Assembly (NCBI RefSeq): GCF_031312595.1 | Contig: NZ_CP133592.1 | Location: 992,001-1,056,000, forward strand | DNA length: 64,000 nucleotides | Source of the DNA: Methanolobus sediminis | Lineage (GTDB): Archaea > Halobacteriota > Methanosarcinia > Methanosarcinales > Methanosarcinaceae | Direction: 5' to 3' | Part shown: positions 53,822 through 63,666 of the stretch, piece after piece | Numbering within the stretch: position 1 is the first letter of the stretch | Layout: each line of letters begins with the position of its first letter | The notes under the pieces: model-generated | What the model was told of the DNA's origin: nothing | What the model saw: only the letters and a program-made list of their open reading frames with translations | The model's database searches: none | Made by a program: the position numbers and the translations under genes

Positions 53822-55008
53822 TTAAGGTATTCTCCGGAGTTTCTCAGGAAATCCGTTGCCAGAGAGTAAAGCAACTCCACACCAGTTATCAGTACATCCT
53901 CATCAATGTCAAAACTGGATGAGTGATTCACTTCAACTATTCCTTTTTCTACGTTTTTAGTTCCGATTATTGTGTACATCCCGGGAACTTCCCGCAGGTA
54001 ATAAGCAAAATCTTCCGCCCCAAAAATCGGGCCTGCATGAGTGTTCACATTTTCAAACATAGTTTTTAGCAAGCTGCTGGCTCTTTCTGTGAAAGAGGGA
54101 TCATTGAAAAGAACAGGATAACCACGATAAACATTCAGGTCATATGAAGGAACTCCTTCCTGGCCATCCTTTGAATATGAATGCATAAGTGAATCAAGCA
54201 GATCGGACATAATACATTCTATAGTATCAATATCATTGTCATCAAACGTCCTGAAACTACCAACAAGTTCGAGATCATCCGGGGATCTGTTGAATTGCTT
54301 ACCACTATTCACCGCACCAAATCCAAGAACATGATCAGAAGCATCCACTTTCTGTGAAACAGCAGGCTTTAAAGAAGAAATGAATTCAGCGGCAATTTGT
54401 ATGGGATCAATACATAGATCAGGTCTTGCATGATGACCACCCTTTCCGAATATCTTTACCGTGAAGCGATTAGAACTTGCCATTAAAGGACCGGCACGCA
54501 CATTGATCTGGCCAATGTCAACATCACTGAATATGTGCAGACCAATGATAGCATCCACATCATCCAGACCACCTTCTTCTATAACCCTTATCGCTCCGCC
54601 GGGAGGAACTTCTTCCGCAGGCTGGAAGATAAATCTGACAGTGCCACATATTTCCTTTCGTTTTTCCTTTACCAGACGGACAACACCCAGAACAATGGCC
54701 ATGTGCCCATCATGACCGCACGCATGCATTACACCGGGATTCTGAGAAATATAATCCTCATTTCCAGGGGAAAGTACCTCATGTGCCGCAAGTGCATCAG
54801 TATCAGAACGTATGGCAATGCATGGACCTGAAGACATACCCCGCACTTCTGCTATCACTCCAGTGTCAGCGATCTTCCTGCAATCTATCCCGATTTCTTC
54901 CAGTATGGACATTATTCTTGCCTGCGTACCATACTCATGAAAACTGAGCTCAGGATTTCTGTGGAACTCTCTGCGGATCTCACGTACCCATTTTTCAAAT
55001 GATTGCAA
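53818..55008 (-). CDS. M20-family amidohydrolase
   Basis: The 396-residue zinc amidohydrolase has REFHRNPELSFHEYGT, AIRSDTDALAAHE and the metal site HACGHDGHMAIVLG. It also shows FIFQPAEEVPPGG, the dimerisation-domain FGKGGHHARPDLCIDPI, and the final metal ligand region GAEDFAYYLREVPG. This is the aminoacylase/hippurate hydrolase (M20D) pattern. Typical substrates are N-acyl amino acids or indole conjugates. It has no signal peptide. It is followed by a coupled acetyltransferase. Confidence 0.9.
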   Translation of the reverse strand: MQSFEKWVREIRREFHRNPELSFHEYGTQARIMSILEEIGIDCRKIADTGVIAEVRGMSSGPCIAIRSDTDALAAHEVLSPGNEDYISQNPGVMHACGHDGHMAIVLGVVRLVKEKRKEICGTVRFIFQPAEEVPPGGAIRVIEEGGLDDVDAIIGLHIFSDVDIGQINVRAGPLMASSNRFTVKIFGKGGHHARPDLCIDPIQIAAEFISSLKPAVSQKVDASDHVLGFGAVNSGKQFNRSPDDLELVGSFRTFDDNDIDTIECIMSDLLDSLMHSYSKDGQEGVPSYDLNVYRGYPVLFNDPSFTERASSLLKTMFENVNTHAGPIFGAEDFAYYLREVPGMYTIIGTKNVEKGIVEVNHSSSFDIDEDVLITGVELLYSLATDFLRNSGEYLK

Positions 55009-55169
55009 ACTCTATCACCATTTATGAGGACTTGATTTTACAAATAGACATGTTGCAGAAGTATATATTAGATTTTACTAGATCTGAACCAAGACAATAA
55101 AAGTCGTACCATTTTTATGGGAAAAGGCAATTACCTGTACAGAGTTGAATACAAACAGGAAGGCTAAAT

Positions 55170-56111
55170 ATGATAAAAACACGACTCAGGGATTTCCTTG
55201 TAACAAAAGATGACTGGATCTTTGCAGTTTCCGATTATTTCCACCCACATGGTATTAGGTCAACGCTAAGGTATGTGCCGGACGAGAACGGAGAGCGCGA
55301 ACTTGACGGCAAACGCTACAAGAAATATGATTTTGACGTTGCTTTTGACTTTATGCGCCAGAACCGCCCTGAATGGGTAGAGGACGTACATGTGGTCCCT
55401 GAAGACCAGATCAAAAAAGTGCTTCCCCCGTCAAGTGCCATAGAAAAGTGGTATGGTATTGACAGCAGAGTAACAGTTGTTGTGGACACACTTGAAAAAG
55501 CGGGCATCAGCAGGGATATGATGGGAATCACAGGATCTTTACTGCCGGGACTTCAGAACGAAGGCTCAGACATTGATTTTGTAGTTTACGGTGATCAGTG
55601 GTTCATAGCAAGGGATGCCATCGCAAAAGCAAAGTCCGAAGACGGACCTATCGATGATATTGATTTGAACATGTGGAAACGCATATACAACAAACGCATC
55701 CCGGAGATCTCTTTTGAGGAATTCATGGTCCATGAGAAGAGAAAAGGAAATCGCGGAATGGTAGAAGGTACTTATTTTGATCTTCTTTTCGTCAGGGACT
55801 GGGAGCAGATCAAAAACCCAACCCAAAGAGGCGAGGACATTGGCACTATGAAAATAGAGGCAAAGGTCACAAATGCTGATCTTGCGTTTGATGCCCCCTC
55901 AGTTTACAAGGTAGATCATGACGAAATCGACCACGTACTCTCATACACACACACATATGCAGGACAGGCTCTTGCAGGAGAAATTATTGAAGCCCAAGGT
56001 GTTGTGGAGCAGGTAGGAGACATCAAAAGACTTGTAGTCGGCACTTCCAGAGAGCCAAAAGGCGAATGGATCCGCTCACTTACACTGCTTGAAAAGGAAA
56101 GATTTATCTGA
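55170..56111 (+). CDS. Archaeal nucleotidyltransferase-fold protein
   Basis: The 313-residue protein contains a polymerase-beta-type nucleotidyltransferase motif, GSLLPGLQNEGSDIDFVVYG (about 127-146), with the GS and the DID metal ligands. The flanking regions, FLVTKDDWIFAVSDYFHPHG and GRVEGTYFDLLFV-like GMVEGTYFDLLFVRDWEQIK, are conserved in an archaeal family of unknown role. A third acidic residue may be D in FDLLF. It is monocistronic with an AT-rich promoter at 55060-55110. The substrate is unknown. Confidence 0.75.
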   Translation: MIKTRLRDFLVTKDDWIFAVSDYFHPHGIRSTLRYVPDENGERELDGKRYKKYDFDVAFDFMRQNRPEWVEDVHVVPEDQIKKVLPPSSAIEKWYGIDSRVTVVVDTLEKAGISRDMMGITGSLLPGLQNEGSDIDFVVYGDQWFIARDAIAKAKSEDGPIDDIDLNMWKRIYNKRIPEISFEEFMVHEKRKGNRGMVEGTYFDLLFVRDWEQIKNPTQRGEDIGTMKIEAKVTNADLAFDAPSVYKVDHDEIDHVLSYTHTYAGQALAGEIIEAQGVVEQVGDIKRLVVGTSREPKGEWIRSLTLLEKERFI

Positions 56112-56162
56112 GATATAAAGTTGAAAATTAAAAATTGATTTTAAAAAAGACATAAAGGCGGT

Positions 56163-56480
56163 TTAACCACCGCCTGTTACCTGGCCGATATCATAACCAG
56201 CCTCATTTTCGGCCCTATAAGAACGCATGTAGGCCTCTGCAGCCTCTGCGGATGTGCGCTCTTTCATCTCACCTTTAAGCTCACTTTCATCTGCGATGAC
56301 AAGTACCTCTGGTTTATAGAACAAACCGGTACTGTCAAGCAATACCCAGATACCTTCTTCATCTTCTTTAAGATCGGTAACTCTTCCCACAGTGCCTGTG
56401 TTCAGGTATCTGACAACAGACCCAACTTCAATGGGACTGCCATCCATACTCAAAGCTTCGATCTTTGCTGAATCGTCCAC
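56163..56480 (-). CDS. DUF2098-family protein
   Basis: The 105-residue protein is built from a small beta-barrel, with IEVGSVVRYLNTGTVGRVTD and GIWVLLDSTGLFYKPEVLVI, as in DUF2098, which is restricted largely to methanogens. An acidic helix and a Gly-rich end follow. It lies 58 bases after mptA on the same strand, a common association that may indicate a role near pterin metabolism, but no function is known to me. Confidence 0.75.
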   Translation of the reverse strand: MDDSAKIEALSMDGSPIEVGSVVRYLNTGTVGRVTDLKEDEEGIWVLLDSTGLFYKPEVLVIADESELKGEMKERTSAEAAEAYMRSYRAENEAGYDIGQVTGGG

Positions 56481-56538
56481 AATATAACTCCTATTAATTC
56501 TTATTCTGGAAGATATAATGAGCTTACAGATTTAATAG

Positions 56539-57495
56539 TTAAGCATCCTGAGATATTTCAAGACGCAGGTCACCAATGGTTGCAACCCTTTCAGCAAAGG
56601 CATTGTGCCTGTGGATACTTTCTTCATTTATCTGTTTGATAGTGACAACTGCTTCATCAGGGAGGTGCTCGAAATCCTTGACAACATTCTTTGCCATGGT
56701 CCTTACACAATCCTCAACAAACTTTGGATTATTGTGAGCAGTCTGGACAACTGCTGCCTCATCAGCCCTCTTAAGAAGCTCAAATACACTGGAACTCATT
56801 GATTTTTCGATGATCTCAATGATCTTCTCGAGTGAAACATAAACGTTTCCAACAACCTCGATAGAGATTATGCCGCGTCCACGCTGATTGTGTGTTGCCA
56901 TTGGAACCCTGTGAAGGAACTCTGCAATATGCTTGTTATCAACACCAATCTTCTCAAGTTCCTGCCTTGCGTTGTCCCTCATAATCTCCTGAGCGCATGG
57001 ACAGGCAGTCATTCCCACCACTTCGGCACCGATTAGTTTCTTGACTTCCATATTTTCTACGTCATCACGCATTGCGATAGCTTCAGCGAAAATATCAACT
57101 ACTTCCTGGCATTCCATCTTTGTAGAAGGTGATTCTCTTTTGAGGACATACTCACTCTTGAGGAGAACCTCTGCGCGGGTTGCGTATTCGTGACGCTTCA
57201 AAAGACTCTGGGCAACATCACTGCAAAGCTGCTCGATCTCATAGACCGGCATGTTGACCGCCATCTCGAGAACTTCATCAACAGCCTCAAAGTTACGTGA
57301 GAGGTTGGCACCTTTCAGGTGTGATGGGAGATCTACAAAAATATCAAAGGTACAAATAAGGATAACTGGACGCTTGTCCCTCCTTTTAATCTGTACGAGC
57401 TTTTTAACGTTGGTAACACCGACACGTGTCAGGTTAATGGGTATCTGGGGCTTGTTAGCCTGTATATCTGGTAATTTAACAACCGGGACTTCCAT
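56539..57495 (-). CDS. mptA: GTP cyclohydrolase MptA (methanopterin biosynthesis)
   Basis: The 318-residue protein is of the FolE2/MptA family, which opens GTP to a dihydroneopterin cyclic phosphate in the first step of methanopterin synthesis, using Fe(II). Signatures are [38 protein letters not shown], the metal cysteine in [14 protein letters not shown], and [20 protein letters not shown] with its histidines. It starts at the ATG at 57495. DUF2098 follows. Methanopterin is the C1 carrier of this organism, so the gene is essential housekeeping. Confidence 0.93.
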   Translation of the reverse strand: MEVPVVKLPDIQANKPQIPINLTRVGVTNVKKLVQIKRRDKRPVILICTFDIFVDLPSHLKGANLSRNFEAVDEVLEMAVNMPVYEIEQLCSDVAQSLLKRHEYATRAEVLLKSEYVLKRESPSTKMECQEVVDIFAEAIAMRDDVENMEVKKLIGAEVVGMTACPCAQEIMRDNARQELEKIGVDNKHIAEFLHRVPMATHNQRGRGIISIEVVGNVYVSLEKIIEIIEKSMSSSVFELLKRADEAAVVQTAHNNPKFVEDCVRTMAKNVVKDFEHLPDEAVVTIKQINEESIHRHNAFAERVATIGDLRLEISQDA

Positions 57496-57711
57496 AATTA
57501 TACCTCTAAAATCAAGTGAAGGATGAGGATCCGTTCTGCAAATGCAGATACCGGATAGTAATTATATCATGCTGAAAGGGATTCATTACATGTAAATGTT
57601 GTGTTAGGCTCAAGAATAATAAAAGAAAAGAAAATAGGAATACAGGAATGTAAAAAGTAACAATATGGCAACTGCGACCTAAAATAATATAAATCACTGC
57701 CGGTTTGCAAA

Positions 57712-57755
57712 TCAAGTTAACTTGACATGTTGCCACATCCTGCTATAGCAACATG
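57712..57755. promoter_or_regulatory. Two adjoining inverted repeats between mptA and MC1
   Basis: TCAAGTTAACTTGA (57712-57725) is a perfect 14-base palindrome. It is followed at once by CATGTTGC (57726-57733) and its exact complement GCAACATG (57748-57755). They lie 217 bases upstream of mptA and 178 upstream of the MC1 gene. No T-run follows, so operators or an RNA fold are more likely than a terminator. Confidence 0.45.
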
Positions 57756-57865
57756 CGCTATTTTTTCAAAATTATATAAAAATAAGCTCATAATCTGCCC
57801 AAATAATTGCTCCAAATTGCAGTAAATGCCATAAAACGAGAACAAAAGACTACATTAAAAGAAAA

Positions 57866-57928
57866 ATATATATACCTTATATACTAAATACGGTTAGCAG
57901 ATGTAATCGCATAATGATTACGAGGTGA
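57866..57928 (+). promoter_or_regulatory. MC1 promoter and hairpin beside the ribosome binding site
   Basis: TATA-rich sequence (ATATATATACCTTATATAC) spans about 57866-57890. In the leader GTAATC (57903-57908) pairs with GATTAC (57916-57921), ending one base before the GAGGTGA site (57922-57928). A strong promoter is expected for an abundant chromatin protein. The hairpin may tune translation. Confidence 0.5.
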
Positions 57929-57932
57929 CATC

Positions 57933-58223
57933 ATGTCTGAAGCAAGAAATTTTGTGTTAAGAGACAAGAAAGGAAATGAGCATGGGGTATTCACTGGAAA
58001 ACAGCCAAGACAGGCAGCTTTGAAGGTGGCAAACAGAGGTAAAGGAAGCAAATCAAAGCCAGAAGAGATCAGGCTTCGTGAACGTGGAACAAAGAAGGTA
58101 CACGTATTCAAAGGCTGGAAGGAAAAAGTCGAGGCTCCAAAGAACAAGCCAGACTGGATGCCTGACAAGATCAACAAGCCTTTCGTAAAGAAAGTAGGCA
58201 TTGAAAAGCTTGAAAAGGTCTGA
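57933..58223 (+). CDS. Non-histone chromosomal protein MC1
   Basis: The 96-residue basic monomeric DNA-bending protein belongs to Methanosarcinales and haloarchaea. It shows NFVLRDKKGNEHGVFTGKQP, RQAALKVANRG, EIRLRERGTKKVHVFKGW and a basic Pro-rich C terminus. MC1 is about 93 residues in Methanosarcina, so the length fits. It kinks DNA sharply and compacts the chromosome. A good terminator follows. This gene is a useful taxonomic marker for the window. Confidence 0.95.
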   Translation: MSEARNFVLRDKKGNEHGVFTGKQPRQAALKVANRGKGSKSKPEEIRLRERGTKKVHVFKGWKEKVEAPKNKPDWMPDKINKPFVKKVGIEKLEKV

Positions 58224-58234
58224 ATTTCATAAAG

Positions 58235-58260
58235 GACCCATATCATGGGTCTTTTGTTTT
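58235..58260 (+). terminator. Terminator of MC1
   Basis: GACCCAT (58235-58241) pairs perfectly with ATGGGTC (58245-58251), followed by TTTTGTTTT. Confidence 0.8.
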
Positions 58261-58402
58261 ACTTTTCCATACTAACAATATACCAAGACAGCTATTTTAT
58301 CGTAGCAGAAACTATTTTTAAATTAATTGAGCATATTAACAGGGAGCTCCGGCTATAATATGATGACTTGCCGGACCCAGAAAATATTCACAGGTAAACA
58401 TC

Positions 58403-59296
58403 ATGACACTTAATCGAGAGAATGTGCTTATTGAGGCATTACCATACATCAGGGAATTCCATGAATCAATAATGGTGATCAAAGTAGGTGGTCACGCAAT
58501 GGTCAATCCTGAAGTGATGAGTGATATCATACAGGATCTGGTCCTTCTGAGATTTGTAGGAATACACCCGATCATTGTACACGGCGGCGGCCCGGAAATT
58601 TCAGAAAAGATGAAACGCATGGGCAAGGAATCCCAGTTTGTCGGTGGTTTGAGGGTCACTGATGATGAAACCCTTGAGATAGCCCGCATGGTCCTTGTGG
58701 GAAATATCAACACGGAAATTGTTGCCCTCATTGGCAAGCATGGTGGAAAAGGAGTTGGCCTTTCAGGCAAGGATGGTAAAACCATTATCGCCAAAAAGAA
58801 ACCATCCCAGAAAGTGATGATCGAGAACGTAGAACATGAAGTAGACCTTGGATGGGTCGGCGATACAGAGATCATCAATACGGAACTGCTCAATATACTC
58901 ATCAGGGAAGGTTACATTCCGGTAATTTCACCAATTGCCATGGATATCAATGGAAAAGCCCTGAACATTAATGCAGACACAGTCGCAGGAGATATCGCTG
59001 CTGCGCTGAAAGCTAAAAAACTCATCCTGATGACAGACGTCCCTGGTCTTCTAAGAGATATCAACGACAGAAGCTCACGCATATCAAGAGTGGCTATTGA
59101 AGATATAGACGATATGGTAGATAGCGGCCTCATATCAGGCGGTATGATCCCTAAAATGAGAAGTGCCGCAACATCCGTTACAAGCGGTGTCGAAAAGATA
59201 CACATCATCGACGGAAGTGTTTCACACTCAATATTACTTGAGTTGTTCACTGACACCGGAATCGGAACAATGGTGTTTAAAAAAGGAGATGAGTGA
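58403..59296 (+). CDS. argB: Acetylglutamate kinase
   Basis: The 297-residue amino-acid kinase phosphorylates N-acetylglutamate in arginine synthesis. It shows MVIKVGGHAMVNPE (phosphate Lys), IIVHGGGPEISEKMKRMG, SQFVGGLRVTDDETLEIARM, NADTVAGDIAAALKAKKLIL, LMTDVPGLL and GGMIPKMRSAATSV. It starts at the ATG at 58403, with TTTTTAAATTAA as promoter near 58313-58324. It is monocistronic. The ArgA-like acetyltransferase 5 kb upstream may supply its substrate. Confidence 0.96.
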   Translation: MTLNRENVLIEALPYIREFHESIMVIKVGGHAMVNPEVMSDIIQDLVLLRFVGIHPIIVHGGGPEISEKMKRMGKESQFVGGLRVTDDETLEIARMVLVGNINTEIVALIGKHGGKGVGLSGKDGKTIIAKKKPSQKVMIENVEHEVDLGWVGDTEIINTELLNILIREGYIPVISPIAMDINGKALNINADTVAGDIAAALKAKKLILMTDVPGLLRDINDRSSRISRVAIEDIDDMVDSGLISGGMIPKMRSAATSVTSGVEKIHIIDGSVSHSILLELFTDTGIGTMVFKKGDE

Positions 59297-59334
59297 TTAC
59301 TCATCTTTATATTTCATTTTCAAATTAAACAAAT

Positions 59335-60375
59335 TCAATCAAGGATAGGACTACCAAAAGTGTGGTCTTCCAGTTCCAGAACCTGCCCCCAGAGATCCTT
59401 ACAATCACAGGACAAATGCTCAAAGCATGATAGATCCTGCGTCAATGAGAACAATCTTATTGCATCGGCAACTGTGTGACTGCATTCCCTGCAATTGTGT
59501 GGTCCTCTTTTTGAACCGGCACCAACCGGGTCGGATGTGATTATCATATCAGGGAACTCTTTCTTTGTTCTCTGAAGAATATCTACAATGCTCCAGAGCC
59601 AGGGCGGACGATATTGCTTCCTGTCCCACAGGAATTCCACATAAGTACCGCGCTGGACATTGCATAGATTGATTGAAAAAGTGTCAGTGTACTCTGCGGC
59701 GTCACGGACTGTCTGGACAATATCCTCCAGAGCCTCTTTTTCTGAAAGGAACAGAGGTTTGAGCATGAGATATGACTTTACGGTTGCGCCGTTTTCCCTT
59801 GCCACAATCGCAGCATCAACAAAGTTCTGGAAAGTGAAGCCTTTATTGATAGATTGCTTGCGTATGACATCCGAACTTGTCTCAAGTCCCATTGCAACTT
59901 CAAAGTCCGTATTTTTAAGAACAGAAACACAATCCTTCACATTCTCTGCAGTCACAAACTCCGGGCGGGTCTCTGCCAGCACTTTAACGATCCGTTCATC
60001 GTTGTCCAGTTCTTCAAGTATCCTGTGCCTTACTTCAAGCGGGATTTCCTTTGTGTCAAGGAAACTGCCTGATGTGAATATCTTGACCATGAAACGGTCA
60101 AAATCTGAAGCCTTCCTCATTGCTTTTCCAAGCTGGGCCATCAGGTCATCATCTGAAGGACTGTCCTGTGCGCTGTCATAAACATAACCGCACATAGTAC
60201 ATCCTCCGGCTTTGCCCCACCAGCATCCGGATGTCTTGAAGATAATAGTAATTGTGTCAATCTCACCGGATTCAATGATATCCCTTCCAGTCCATGAGGC
60301 TGCAGGAACATCTAAAGGAGAGGGTTTTACCCTCTGACGATTACGGATATCAAGAACTGCTTTGTTAAGTGACAT
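59335..60375 (-). CDS. Radical SAM protein, probable archaeosine synthase subunit RaSEA
   Basis: The 346-residue radical SAM enzyme has the cluster motif CWWGKAGGCTMCGY (about residues 51-64), with cysteines spaced unlike the classic CxxxCxxC of most families. IFTSGSFLDTKEIP, ETRPEFVT and VAMGLETSSDVIRKQSINKG belong to the Elp3-like barrel, and a C-terminal cysteine cluster (NCRECSH, CDCKDLW) is present. This is the pattern of RaSEA, which with ArcS converts a tRNA G15 precursor to archaeosine. ArcS is not in the window. The function is inferred from family resemblance. Confidence 0.75.
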   Translation of the reverse strand: MSLNKAVLDIRNRQRVKPSPLDVPAASWTGRDIIESGEIDTITIIFKTSGCWWGKAGGCTMCGYVYDSAQDSPSDDDLMAQLGKAMRKASDFDRFMVKIFTSGSFLDTKEIPLEVRHRILEELDNDERIVKVLAETRPEFVTAENVKDCVSVLKNTDFEVAMGLETSSDVIRKQSINKGFTFQNFVDAAIVARENGATVKSYLMLKPLFLSEKEALEDIVQTVRDAAEYTDTFSINLCNVQRGTYVEFLWDRKQYRPPWLWSIVDILQRTKKEFPDMIITSDPVGAGSKRGPHNCRECSHTVADAIRLFSLTQDLSCFEHLSCDCKDLWGQVLELEDHTFGSPILD

Positions 60376-60411
60376 TTGTCTTGCTCTGGTTAATTGATAT
60401 TAATTGTATAA

Positions 60412-61326
60412 TTACTCGAATTCAATTGTTGCAGGTGGTTTTGGCGTGAGGTCATAAAGCACTCTTGCAACGGAAGGAATCTCAGCAGTTATCCTTGACT
60501 CGATCTTCCTGAGGACACTCCATGGAAGTTCCATTGCCTCTGCAGTCATTCCATCCCTTGAACCAACTGCCCTTACAGCAACGATCCAGCCGTGAACCCT
60601 TACGTCACCTTTCACACCGGTTCCCTTTCCGACAATTGCGGCAAAGGTCTGCCATGGCTGGAACTGCTCTACAAGTTCTTCCTCAACGATTGCATTGGCT
60701 TCCCTTACAGCCTCTACAAGCTCTTCGGTTACCTTACCAACGATCCTTACAGAAAGTCCGGGACCCGGGAATGGCATCCTTTCTGATATCTCGTGTGGAA
60801 GCTCAAGTGCGCGGGCAACTTCACGAACCTCATCTTTGTAAAGATCATCTATAGGTTCTACAATTGCCTTGAAGTCCATAACAGATGGAAGACCGCCTAC
60901 ATTGTGGTGGGACTTGATACCGCCCTCGGATTCGATCCTGTCAGGATAGATTGTTCCCTGAATGAGGTACTCGGCCTGGAGTAATTTCGCCTCTTCCTCA
61001 AAAACACGAATAAAAGTCTCACCAACTGCCTTACGCTTTTCTTCAGGATCCTCGATACCTGCAAGTGCTGAAAGGAAGCGGTCTTTTGCATCTACGACCT
61101 CAAGGTTCATATCAGCAAATATTTCCTTTATTCTCTCGGTCTCGCCTTTGCGCATGAGACCTGTGTCAATGTAAATAGGTGTAAGTTTGTCACCGATTGC
61201 ACGGTGTGCAAGTATTGCGCAGACTGAACTGTCAACACCACCGGAAAGTGCTATGATGGCAGGACCATCGATCTGCGTCTGGATTTTTTCTATTGCCTTA
61301 GGAATGAATTTGTCTACTTTTACCAT
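60412..61326 (-). CDS. guaAb: GMP synthase subunit B (PP-loop ATPase)
   Basis: The 304-residue archaeal split GMP synthase subunit adenylates XMP for amination. The PP-loop is ALSGGVDSS near residue 25. Further motifs are [35 protein letters not shown], the dimerisation domain [12 protein letters not shown], and the ending [15 protein letters not shown] place the start at the ATG at 61326 ([11 protein letters not shown]), nine bases after GGAG. The frame is open to 61503 but the extension is not family-like. The glutaminase subunit must be elsewhere. Confidence 0.94.
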   Translation of the reverse strand: MVKVDKFIPKAIEKIQTQIDGPAIIALSGGVDSSVCAILAHRAIGDKLTPIYIDTGLMRKGETERIKEIFADMNLEVVDAKDRFLSALAGIEDPEEKRKAVGETFIRVFEEEAKLLQAEYLIQGTIYPDRIESEGGIKSHHNVGGLPSVMDFKAIVEPIDDLYKDEVREVARALELPHEISERMPFPGPGLSVRIVGKVTEELVEAVREANAIVEEELVEQFQPWQTFAAIVGKGTGVKGDVRVHGWIVAVRAVGSRDGMTAEAMELPWSVLRKIESRITAEIPSVARVLYDLTPKPPATIEFE

Positions 61327-61568
61327 GAATGAGAACTCCGAATATAAGATTACTATGGGTTTTACCCTGAAATAGTGTTCCGTACATATTAATGCTCGCC
61401 CATAGATAAGAGCCTTGCCGGAGATATGAAGAAAGGATACTATGTGCATTAACAAGATTTGGAAGTCGCATAATCCTTTACTGAAAGACCTAAATACTTT
61501 CACCCTGCATAGCTGAAGATTAAATACATCAGTAACATATATTCAGGAAAAGTAAGTATGGTCTAAAG

Positions 61569-63644
61569 ATGCACGAGACTCTCAGCAAGTACTTTGGATA
61601 TTCTGATTTTCGTCCTTTACAAGAGGAAATAATCAATGATGTGCTAAATGACCGCGATACTTTTGTGCTGATGCCCACTGGAGGAGGCAAATCTCTTTGC
61701 TACCAGCTTCCGGCTCTTCTCAAAGATGGCATCACTGTGGTGGTATCCCCACTTATTTCCCTTATGAAAGATCAGGTAGACAGCCTGAAAGAGAATGGTG
61801 TTGATGCCGCATACCTTAACAGCACACTCAAACCTGCAGAATCGAGACGCATCTATGAGGAACTGAAAAGAGGCGAGATCAAGATTCTCTACGTGGCCCC
61901 TGAAAGACTCACAATGTCAGGCACCATTACACTTCTGAAAAGTCTCAATGTAAGTCTTTTTGCAATAGATGAAAGCCACTGTATTTCCGAATGGGGACAT
62001 GATTTCAGACCGGAGTACAGAAAACTCGGCATGTTAAAAAAGAAGTTCACGAAAATACCCATTATTGCACTCACAGCCACAGCTACTCCGAAAGTAAGAG
62101 AAGACACCATAAAGCAACTTGGAATTGAAAATTGCGGGATATATGTTGCAAGCTTTAACCGGCAGAATCTGTTTTACCGCGTGCGTGCCAAGAAAGACAC
62201 ATACAATAACCTTCTGCAGTACCTCCGAAAAAAGAAAGGTGAAAGCGGGATTATTTACTGCCAGAGCCGCAGGACTGTGGATAGCCTGACTACCAAGCTC
62301 AGGAAAGACGGATTCAATGCACTTTCATACCACGCCGGGCTTACCGATCTTCAGAGAGCAAAGAACCAGGAGATGTTCATCAAGGACAGAGCAGACATTG
62401 TAGTTGCCACCATTGCATTTGGAATGGGAATCGATAAACCCAATGTCCGTTTTGTTGTACACTATGACCTTCCCAAAAACCTCGAGGGATATTACCAGGA
62501 AACAGGACGAGGGGGAAGAGATGGACTTGAGTGTGAGTGTGTACTCTTTTTCAGTCGTGGTGATAAATTCAAAATTGAATATTTCATCAAACAAAAGGAC
62601 AAAAAAGAAGAAAGAGACATTGCAATCAAGCAGCTCAACGACATTGTAGATTACTGTGAAAGTAACATATGTCGCCGAAAAGTATTGCTCAGGTATTTCG
62701 GGGAAGAAATACCGGAAGACAACTGCGGAAAATGCGATGTCTGCCTCCAGCCCCGCATAGAAGTAGACGGGACTGCAGAAGCCAGACTGATAATCAAATG
62801 CATCCAGGACCTCGATCAGAGATTTGGAATGAACCATGTTATAGACGTCCTAACTGGTAGCCGGGCAAAGAAGATCACAGACAAAAAACACCACCTGCTC
62901 AAAAGTTTCGGACAGGGAGACTCATATTCCAAGAATGAATGGCTGGATATGGCGCGGGAGATGGTCAGGCAGGATGCCATCAAAGTTGAAGGAGCACGTT
63001 ATCCGCTTCTTAAGCTTAACCGGAAGAGCCTGGAAGTGCTGGACGGAAAAAGAACCGTGAATTTTACCCGAAAAGTTGAGGATGCACAAACTGACTACGA
63101 ACCGGTTACGCCAGATATTGATGAAGAAGAATTTGAGGAAGAATACAGGCCAGTGGTTCACCGAAGGATCAGCGATGACCCTGAGAAAATCCTTTTTGAT
63201 AAATTAAAAGAGCTACGCATATCCCTGGCACAGATGCAGGATGTGCCGCCTTACATCATATTTGCGGATACGAGCCTTCGCCAGATGGCTGCCAGAAGAC
63301 CAGCTACAAAAGAGGAAATGCTGAAGATCACCGGTGTTGGCGAGTACAAACTCAAGAAATATGGCGACATGTTCCTCAAAACTATTGCAGAACATCTGGA
63401 GACTGTGGAATCCCCAAATAAGAGTGATGAAAAAAGCAAGGCCAGAGCTCCCGTAAAAAAGGAAGTTAAAAATAAGGTTTCAGGAAATGGATTCCCAAAA
63501 CCAGCCCTTAAAAAAGAAATTGTTCTAAAAGCCCTGGATGAACTGGAAGTTGACCTCATCAGAAGTATAAAAGATAAACTGGGTGGAAACTATTCTGATG
63601 ATGAGATAAGGAATGTTTACCAGTCAATTATCAAAAGGAAATGA
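61569..63644 (+). CDS. recQ: RecQ-family DNA helicase
   Basis: This is a 691-residue 3'-5' helicase. Walker A is MPTGGGKSLCYQLP, the DEAH-type box is AIDESHCISEWGHDFRP with the aromatic loop, motif III is ALTATATPKV, and motif VI is QETGRGGRDG. A zinc site follows (CRRKVLLRYFGE, CGKCDVC), then the winged RQC domain, an HRDC domain (about 550-620; LFDKLKELRISLAQMQDVPP to GEYKLKKYGDMFL) and a basic extension of about 70 residues. It functions in recombination and repair. The full domain set is unusual for archaea, which often lack RecQ, so a bacterial origin by transfer is possible. Confidence 0.92.
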   Translation: MHETLSKYFGYSDFRPLQEEIINDVLNDRDTFVLMPTGGGKSLCYQLPALLKDGITVVVSPLISLMKDQVDSLKENGVDAAYLNSTLKPAESRRIYEELKRGEIKILYVAPERLTMSGTITLLKSLNVSLFAIDESHCISEWGHDFRPEYRKLGMLKKKFTKIPIIALTATATPKVREDTIKQLGIENCGIYVASFNRQNLFYRVRAKKDTYNNLLQYLRKKKGESGIIYCQSRRTVDSLTTKLRKDGFNALSYHAGLTDLQRAKNQEMFIKDRADIVVATIAFGMGIDKPNVRFVVHYDLPKNLEGYYQETGRGGRDGLECECVLFFSRGDKFKIEYFIKQKDKKEERDIAIKQLNDIVDYCESNICRRKVLLRYFGEEIPEDNCGKCDVCLQPRIEVDGTAEARLIIKCIQDLDQRFGMNHVIDVLTGSRAKKITDKKHHLLKSFGQGDSYSKNEWLDMAREMVRQDAIKVEGARYPLLKLNRKSLEVLDGKRTVNFTRKVEDAQTDYEPVTPDIDEEEFEEEYRPVVHRRISDDPEKILFDKLKELRISLAQMQDVPPYIIFADTSLRQMAARRPATKEEMLKITGVGEYKLKKYGDMFLKTIAEHLETVESPNKSDEKSKARAPVKKEVKNKVSGNGFPKPALKKEIVLKALDELEVDLIRSIKDKLGGNYSDDEIRNVYQSIIKRK

Positions 63645-63666
63645 TGGAACATCTTTCTGACATATG

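Noticed and set aside
61327-61503. Longer N terminus of GuaAb
   Set aside because: The 59 extra residues are not family-like, and a ribosome binding site and ATG fit at 61326.
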